64,000 nt of DNA, taken from contig JBALVY010000004.1 in NCBI GenBank assembly GCA_036960375.1, positions 186,001-250,000 on the forward strand. Reading direction: 5' to 3'. Under the pieces are notes generated by a model that was given only the letters and a program-made list of their open reading frames with translations, was not told the origin of the DNA and ran no database searches. Both the position numbers and the translations under genes were made by a program. This stretch comes from CAWVSB01 sp036960375 (GTDB taxonomy: Bacteria; Pseudomonadota; Gammaproteobacteria; Pseudomonadales; CAWVSB01). Shown piece by piece: positions 59,036 to 64,000 of the stretch (its first letter is position 1; every line of letters starts with the position of its first letter).

Positions 59036-59680
59036 CTATTGCGCAGCTAGGCTGGTGTCAATCGTACTTCTTCTATCACTTGTTAAATGATGCTCCGTCC
59101 CCCATTGGATTTCTATCATGATCTCGTTACGGCGAAATACAGGTAGAGTCCAGGGCGGGTTGTACTGGTTAAGTTTTGGGTTACTCAAGGTATCCAGCTT
59201 CACGGTTTCCAGGGTCTGTTGAAGTTGGTTGGTATAACGCTTCACCTTGCCATCTGTTGCCCATCCGGAAAAAGGGATTACTGCGACTACTCGGGCGGGC
59301 AGGGAAATGATTTCTACATTGGCGTTATTGGGAACGGGTAGGGTCTCGAGTGAATACTGCGAGGGCATAGTGAAGGCCATGGTGGGCTTGTCGGTGTAGA
59401 TGTCTTCTTGTACCGGTGCGGTCATGGAGATTGCATTATTACCGATATTGTCTCCAAAAATGAAACCTGCCAATGTTTTAAAACCGTTTGCGCTTTTGTT
59501 GTTCGAGGCAAGTGGAACTCTCGCCTGAATTACCGGGTGATAGTAGCGTACTTCTACCTCATCGTAGCTCTTTAGTACGTCGTATTTTGGTTCTTCCAGG
59601 CTATTGGCCATAGTGCTTACTCCAAAAAATAATATCATTGTGGTGCATTGAACAAGTATGCGGTGTAGTTGAATTTTCAT
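59036..59680 (-). CDS. SOUL family heme-binding protein, C-terminus altered by the palindrome
   Basis: 214 residues with a signal peptide (RILVQCTTMILFFGVSTMAN). The SOUL fold is recognisable: YDVLKSYDEVEVRYYHPVIQ, NAISMTAPVQEDIYTDKPTM with the typical I-x-MTAPV and AFTMPSQYSLETLPVPNN. SOUL proteins bind heme or other tetrapyrroles. Normal members end shortly after the PWTLPVFRRNEIMIEI strand; here the frame continues through a half palindrome (59091-59107) as QWGTEHHLTSDRRSTIDTSL and stops in palindrome H. Gene ending by insertion is the likely cause. Confidence 0.84.
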   Translation of the reverse strand: MKIQLHRILVQCTTMILFFGVSTMANSLEEPKYDVLKSYDEVEVRYYHPVIQARVPLASNNKSANGFKTLAGFIFGDNIGNNAISMTAPVQEDIYTDKPTMAFTMPSQYSLETLPVPNNANVEIISLPARVVAVIPFSGWATDGKVKRYTNQLQQTLETVKLDTLSNPKLNQYNPPWTLPVFRRNEIMIEIQWGTEHHLTSDRRSTIDTSLAAQ

Positions 59681-59854
59681 CGGTCGGTCTCACGTTTTGT
59701 AGCGATATAGTTTTTATACGACGAGAAGGAAGAAGCCGATCATACTGATTGGCTATTAAGTTTTACTTTTATAGATCAAAAAATATTCATTGGTTTGTGG
59801 CCCAATCAGGCACTATTGTCCGTATACACAAACACTAATAGCTGGAGGTTTAAT

Positions 59855-60277
59855 ATGTCAGAAAAAAATAGTGTGCCAGAAACTGATTTCCCCTTGAGAT
59901 TGGCGTTCACCGGGGCGGATGGTTTCCCTCGTATTGTGTCACTGTGGTATTTGGCAGAAGGCGGAAAAATATTCTGTGTAACTCATGACAAATCTTTTCT
60001 TAAGCGCCGTTTGGATGAATCTGGCAATGTGGCCTTCGAAATATCGAATAATGAGCCGCCATATAAAGGCACACGAGGTACAGCGAAGGTTGTAACCTAC
60101 CCTCTTGCAGACACGCCATTGTTAGAGCGGCTTTTGAATCGCTATGTTGGTTCTTTAGAGGGCCGTTTGGCCGAGCTATTATTACTGCGTAAAGAATCTG
60201 AGATAATCATCGAGCTCACACCTGTTAAGCAGTCTTCCTGGGATTTTACCGAACGTATGTCTGACGCAGTTGCGTGA
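59855..60277 (+). CDS. Pyridoxamine 5'-phosphate oxidase-like flavin-binding protein
   Basis: 140 residues. The split-barrel fold is suggested by LRLAFTGADGFPRIVSLWYL, KIFCVTHDKSFLKRRLDESG and NVAFEISNNEPPYKGTRGTA, ending in a helical tail with WDFTERMSD. Members bind FMN, F420, heme or similar; no enzyme activity can be assigned. The start at 59855 has GGAGG six bases upstream and the N-terminus of the family. The stop touches the convergent phrB gene. Confidence 0.82.
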   Translation: MSEKNSVPETDFPLRLAFTGADGFPRIVSLWYLAEGGKIFCVTHDKSFLKRRLDESGNVAFEISNNEPPYKGTRGTAKVVTYPLADTPLLERLLNRYVGSLEGRLAELLLLRKESEIIIELTPVKQSSWDFTERMSDAVA

Positions 60278-61687
60278 CTATCGAATGGATGCAAAAGCCG
60301 ATAATGCTCTCTCGCGGCCGTACTTAAGATCGACGATGGGGGCTGGGTAATCCGGCGCCTGTGCCGCCCTGGTAACCGGGGAGGGCAGGTGGATGTCTTT
60401 GCCGGTGATGCCAGTTAATTCAGGAACATACTGTTTTATGAATTCGCCCCGCGGATCAAAACGCTGGCTTTGGGTGACGGGGTTAAAAATTCTGAAATAG
60501 GGCACCGCATCGGTGCCTGTTGAAGCCGCCCATTGCCAACCGCCGTTATTTGATGCGAGATTGCCATCAATAAGCCTCTGCATAAAATATTGTTCGCCTC
60601 GTCGCCAATCAATAAGTAATTGTTTGGATAAAAACATGGCAACAATCATTCGCAGTCGATTATGCATCCAGCCTGTTTGGTTGAGCTGGCGCATAGCCGC
60701 GTCGACAATGGGTATACCGGTTTTGCCTTCACACCAGGCGTTAAAATCTGCGTCATTGTCGCGCCAAACGATGGCTTTGGTTTTTTCTTTAAACGGTTGG
60801 TTTCTGCTAACCTGAGGAAAGCTGTCCAGAATGTGGATATAGAAGTCTCTCCATATCAACTCGGAAATCCAGGTATCAATACCGGGTAGTCCGCCGGTGA
60901 GCCGACCATTATTGGCCTCAAGAGCCGCATTAAGACACTGACGTGCCGAAATAACACCTGCCGCGAGCCAGGGTGACAGGCTGCTGGTGCCATCAACTGA
61001 TGGTATATCTCGGTAGTCTTTATAATCTTCAATACGTTCAAGGCAAAACCTTTGCAAAAATTCAGTGGCGGCTTGTTCGCCGATCGGCCACCGCGCTGCG
61101 TGGTCAGTCGACGACATGATGGGCAATGTCATAGAGGCCACTTCATCAGGTGGTTTTTGTTTTATTGGTTTGCCGCCAATATTTGGACGCAAAGACCGCC
61201 ATTCCGACAGCCAGGATTTTTTAAACGGGGTAAATACGGTGTAAGGTTTGCCTGTTTGGGTTTTTAAGCTCGGCGCCAACATGGTTTGGTCGTGGAAAAG
61301 ATGCAAATCACACGCGTATTCTTCGAGTGTGTCGATAACCGCGCGGTCACGTTTTTTCTCGTTCCAGCCATATTCATGATTGGCGTATACGTGAGTGAAT
61401 TGGTGCTGCTCCATTAGTCTGTTAAAGACCTCTGGAATATCATCGAAGGTTTTCACTTCCATATATAGCAACGGAATATTGAATTCCGCCAGTGATTCAC
61501 GAAGTGTTTGCACATGCCTGAGAGTAAAGTCTTCGCGCACAGGCGCCATGTCATGAATGCGCCACTGCGCCGGCGTGGCAATGAATAAACCGTACAGTGA
61601 GGCGGACGGATCTTCGCCAGCTATCGAAAGTGCTGTGTTATCAGCTACTCTCAAATCCTGACGGAACCACATCAGCTTATTTGGCAT
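60278..61687 (-). CDS. phrB: Deoxyribodipyrimidine photolyase
   Basis: 469 residues of class I CPD photolyase. N-terminal antenna domain MPNKLMWFRQDLRVADNTAL; FAD domain with WRDFYIHILDSFPQVSRNQP and GIPIVDAAMRQLNQTGWMHN, WQWAASTGTDAVPYFRIFNP and the TGT and PYFRIF segments that contact FAD. It repairs UV-induced cyclobutane dimers using blue light. It is followed 12 bases on by the DUF523/DUF1722 gene (upstream on the - strand), a common pairing. Confidence 0.95.
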   Translation of the reverse strand: MPNKLMWFRQDLRVADNTALSIAGEDPSASLYGLFIATPAQWRIHDMAPVREDFTLRHVQTLRESLAEFNIPLLYMEVKTFDDIPEVFNRLMEQHQFTHVYANHEYGWNEKKRDRAVIDTLEEYACDLHLFHDQTMLAPSLKTQTGKPYTVFTPFKKSWLSEWRSLRPNIGGKPIKQKPPDEVASMTLPIMSSTDHAARWPIGEQAATEFLQRFCLERIEDYKDYRDIPSVDGTSSLSPWLAAGVISARQCLNAALEANNGRLTGGLPGIDTWISELIWRDFYIHILDSFPQVSRNQPFKEKTKAIVWRDNDADFNAWCEGKTGIPIVDAAMRQLNQTGWMHNRLRMIVAMFLSKQLLIDWRRGEQYFMQRLIDGNLASNNGGWQWAASTGTDAVPYFRIFNPVTQSQRFDPRGEFIKQYVPELTGITGKDIHLPSPVTRAAQAPDYPAPIVDLKYGRERALSAFASIR

Positions 61688-61699
61688 TTGGCGACTACC

Positions 61700-62653
61700 C
61701 TAAACGTGGTTAGTTAAACTAAGCTGATCGGGGTAGGGTAAAAAGAATGCCTGCTGATCGATGTAATTATTCTGATGGTGCTTGAAATGATGGCGGAGCA
61801 GGGTGAGCGGAACCACCAGTGGGATGAACCCGCTACGGTACTGCGTGATAAGCCCGCTCAACTCCTGTTTATCATCTGCGCTAAGCTGTTTCTTCAAGTA
61901 GCCTCGAACATGCTCCAGTACGTTACTGCGCGTTTTACGTGTTGCCATGTTGTTGAGCGCTTGCATCAATAGCTGGATAAATTCGTTTGCTATGACGTCC
62001 ACCGGCTTGGCTTTGGCGTTGGCCAGCAGCTGGCCTATAGATTTATAACTGGCGATATGATGTGCCATTACCAGATACTTGTATCGAGCCCAGAATGTAA
62101 TTAATCGACGGTGGCTGATGCCGCCTGCAACAAGTTGTTTCCACTCATGATAGGCGTATACCCTGCAGACGAAATTTTCGCGCAGCTTATGATCATGCAT
62201 TCTACCGTCTTCCTCGAGTGGCAGCAGTGGATCCAGCCGATGAAGTTCCGCGGCAAACAGCCCCATGGCGTCGTTTGTGACGACGTTACCTTTGTCGTTA
62301 TAGCGTTTCACTCGCTCGTAGCCACAGCTGGGCGAACCCTTGACCAGGATATAGCCAGCCATATCAGGGTTGTTTTCAACAACGGTGGCTGCATAGGCCT
62401 CCATTGGCGCTGAATAATCTATTGTTTGGGTATTGCTATCGACAATCTTGAGATCGCCTATTTCGCCTACCAAACGCACGGTTGCTCGTGGCACGCCCAT
62501 GCCTATGCCCATCTCGGGACAGAAGGCATTCAACTGAATATGGCCTTTCAACGCCTCGATATTCTGGTTTTTTCGTTTGCTGTCGCCGTTATAACGGACT
62601 TTTTGACCAGTCAGGCATGCGCCGATGCCTACTACAGGTTTATTTGATGTCAT
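61700..62653 (-). CDS. DUF523 and DUF1722 (YbgA-like) fusion protein
   Basis: 317 residues. The first 150 are DUF523: VVGIGACLTGQKVRYNGDSK, NAFCPEMGIGMGVPRATVRL and ILVKGSPSCGYERVK, with conserved cysteines suited to metal or cluster binding. The rest is DUF1722: FVCRVYAYHEWKQLVAGGIS, HRRLITFWARYKYLVMAHHI and ARYKYLVMAHH near it. Known to occur beside photolyase genes and possibly co-regulated with UV protection, though its function is unknown. On the - strand it precedes phrB by 12 bases, so they form one transcript. Confidence 0.93.
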   Translation of the reverse strand: MTSNKPVVGIGACLTGQKVRYNGDSKRKNQNIEALKGHIQLNAFCPEMGIGMGVPRATVRLVGEIGDLKIVDSNTQTIDYSAPMEAYAATVVENNPDMAGYILVKGSPSCGYERVKRYNDKGNVVTNDAMGLFAAELHRLDPLLPLEEDGRMHDHKLRENFVCRVYAYHEWKQLVAGGISHRRLITFWARYKYLVMAHHIASYKSIGQLLANAKAKPVDVIANEFIQLLMQALNNMATRKTRSNVLEHVRGYLKKQLSADDKQELSGLITQYRSGFIPLVVPLTLLRHHFKHHQNNYIDQQAFFLPYPDQLSLTNHV

Positions 62654-62708
62654 GGTCTGTCACTCCCAATTAAGTAGTGACTATACGCACGCTAGATCAA
62701 AATGGACT

Positions 62709-62776
62709 TATACAATGGGGGACGGAGCACTATATACAACAGCTTCGCTGGGTATATAGTGCTCCGTCCCCCATTG
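62709..62776. repeat. Palindromic element I
   Basis: TATACAATGGGGGACGG to CCGTCCCCCATTG; centre ATACAACAGCTTCGCTGGGT. It lies between the DUF523/DUF1722 gene and the TSUP gene and does not touch a stop codon. Confidence 0.9.
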
Positions 62777-62802
62777 GACTAAAGTGTGCGTAATTGTCGT
62801 GG

Positions 62803-63735
62803 TCAATTAATTCCGACGATTCCAATCACTAACAACCAAAATGCGAAGAATAATTTCAGATGCCTTGCGGATAAATGGGAAACGAGGGTTTTAGCAAAAA
62901 CACCACCAAGCACCGCGCCTGGGCCAGCAAACAACACAACCTGCCAATAGACCTCAAAGCTGACCAACGTATGTTGCCAGATAGCGGACCAAACGGTACA
63001 TGCGGATACAATGACTGCTGCAGCAACTGCCATGTTGACATCGAAACGTCTCAGTATTAAGTAGATTGCCAGTAGCTCGCCAACTCCAACCGACAGCCAA
63101 GCAGTAAGGGCTCCTCCAAAAATCCCGATAGATATCAGTGCAAACCAATCCCATCCATAAACTTGGCTGCGCCCACGATGAGGTTTTAAGAAAAGTACAG
63201 TAATAACAATGAAGAAGCCTAATAATAACGAAAACCAACTAAAGCTTTGATGTAATGATGAAGGAGGACGGATATCACCACTATAGACAAACCAGATGCC
63301 TAAGATACTAGCAATACTGGTGATAGCAATAATACGTTTAAAACCTTGCCATAAGCGAAGTTCTGTTTTCTCATTTTTGTAATGAAACCACCAAGTAAAA
63401 GCACCGGCGGTCATGCCAAAGCATTGAATGGCGAAGCTGGTAGCTATGGATTTTTCCTCGCTGAATGCTAATTCATTAAACGCAGGAATAAATATAACCC
63501 CGCCACCTGCGCCCGTTGAATTAGCAAAGATGGCTCCTAGAACCCCCAGAAAACTAAAAATTCCATATTCTGAAATAATATCGCTTGTTGCAGGTGAAAA
63601 AAATAACAGCAAAAACCAAGCGATGATAAAACTGATAATGAATTTTGGATTTGATAGCCGCAGCGGATTGAGTTTCGTTTTAATACAATCTATTTCCGTT
63701 TCTTGTAGAGAATCTCGAGGTGTTAGTTCAGGCAT
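62803..63735 (-). CDS. TSUP (TauE/SafE) family sulfite/organosulfur exporter-like protein
   Basis: 310 residues with about nine hydrophobic segments. NSTGAGGGVIFIPAFNELAF in the first half and GGALTAWLSVGVGELLAIYL in the second are the two-fold repeats of TauE/SafE permeases, with FAGPGAVLGGVFAKTLVSHL near the end. An acidic N-terminus of about 30 residues precedes the first helix. Transports sulfite, sulfoacetate or another small anion; the substrate is unknown. Upstream on the - strand lies a partial gene. Confidence 0.87.
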   Translation of the reverse strand: MPELTPRDSLQETEIDCIKTKLNPLRLSNPKFIISFIIAWFLLLFFSPATSDIISEYGIFSFLGVLGAIFANSTGAGGGVIFIPAFNELAFSEEKSIATSFAIQCFGMTAGAFTWWFHYKNEKTELRLWQGFKRIIAITSIASILGIWFVYSGDIRPPSSLHQSFSWFSLLLGFFIVITVLFLKPHRGRSQVYGWDWFALISIGIFGGALTAWLSVGVGELLAIYLILRRFDVNMAVAAAVIVSACTVWSAIWQHTLVSFEVYWQVVLFAGPGAVLGGVFAKTLVSHLSARHLKLFFAFWLLVIGIVGIN

Positions 63736-63743
63736 GAATTTAA

Positions 63744-63995
63744 TTAACTCACCTTGGTCCGTATACAGTCAGCAGTCACTTTAGTCGTTAAAAAATCCTG
63801 AGCTGCTTCAGATAAACAATGATTGGAAATGTAATTCCTACCTTGATCGTGTATTACAATCCAGCCAAGTTTAGTTTTTTTAAGTAAGTGAACTTGCGAC
63901 CATGAAAGTGATAAATCAGCATAGAGAGATTGGCTAAAAATACCCGATTCATCAATCGTTAGTGATACTTCGCTATTGTATGCCTTACTCAGCAT
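63744..63995 (-). CDS. Partial gene at window edge, YcxB-like C-terminal part
   Basis: 83 visible residues (MLSKAYNSEVSLTIDESGIF, then LYADLSLSWSQVHLLKKTKL, GWIVIHDQGRNYISNHCLSE) ending at 63744. The LSWSQV-x-x-[LV]-x-x-[ET] pattern followed by a strand and IP-like segment resembles the YcxB-like domain; a weak call. It may continue upstream beyond position 64000, so the start is uncertain. Nine bases separate its stop from the TSUP gene's start, so the two are probably co-transcribed. Confidence 0.5.
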   Translation of the reverse strand: MLSKAYNSEVSLTIDESGIFSQSLYADLSLSWSQVHLLKKTKLGWIVIHDQGRNYISNHCLSEAAQDFLTTKVTADCIRTKVS

Positions 63996-64000
63996 TTGTC

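Noticed and set aside
44966..62776. Palindromes A to I as attC sites of a second integron
   Set aside because: They are near-perfect palindromes of one sequence with no RYYYAAC/GTTRRRY cores, and the genes between are large housekeeping genes in both orientations.

Overview
The window looks like chromosomal DNA of a marine-type gammaproteobacterium. This is inferred from gene content and style: HflK/HflC, class I aconitase, FumC, SelO, a photolyase next to a DUF523/DUF1722 protein, a TonB receptor with an acyl-CoA gene cluster, and membrane-anchored TPR proteins typical of such genomes. No rRNA, tRNA, CRISPR array, prophage or replication origin was seen. All family names come from reading the translations by eye; no database search was possible.

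Region 1 (1 to about 25.0 kb) is a chromosomal integron cassette array. Almost every gene is on the + strand, is short and functionally unrelated to its neighbours, and is followed by an attC-like imperfect palindrome (RYYYAAC near the stop codon, GTTRRRY before the next cassette). The polarity puts attI and the integrase upstream of position 1; neither is in the window. Cargo: a lipoprotein, a haloalkane-dehalogenase-like hydrolase, DUF1993, NTF2-like proteins, a family of small three-helix membrane proteins (three intact, one broken), an orphan BrnA/CopG-like antitoxin, YefM-YoeB, a cupin, a GH51-like glycosidase, a P-loop kinase-like protein, an amidohydrolase, an amine-oxidase-like flavoprotein, a LysE exporter, two GNAT acetyltransferases, and ParDE on the opposite strand. 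Two non-coding repeat families run through it: a 272-bp element (two identical copies and one diverged) and a block of about 80 bp at many cassette junctions (13 full or partial copies). Two nearly duplicate TPR genes carry the same block directly behind their stop codons. The distal end is eroded, with half attC sites and a HigB remnant around a saccharopine-dehydrogenase-like gene.

Region 2 (25.2 to 44.9 kb) is ordinary chromosome. It holds a DUF3293 protein, a CocE-type hydrolase, two exported proteins (one with cysteines at exact nine-residue spacing), an SMT-like methyltransferase divergent from a TetR regulator, and a TonB receptor. An AraC-type regulator is divergent from a four-gene thiolase / acyl-CoA ligase / saccharopine-dehydrogenase-like / enoyl-CoA hydratase operon, probably for uptake and breakdown of a lipid-like carboxylic acid. 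A DUF1993 protein, hflKC, a lipoprotein hydrolase and selO follow.

Region 3 (44.9 to 64 kb) holds a large secreted CxxC/coiled-coil protein, a damaged IS3-family element, an amidohydrolase, a sirtuin, an LLM oxidoreductase, fumC, acnA, a TauD-type dioxygenase, a SOUL protein, a flavin-binding protein, phrB, DUF523/DUF1722, a TSUP transporter and a partial gene. A family of about 60-75-bp perfect palindromes starting with CAATGGGGGACGGAGC sits between these genes, usually touching a stop codon. One copy is split by the IS, and another appears to carry the scar of a lost IS.
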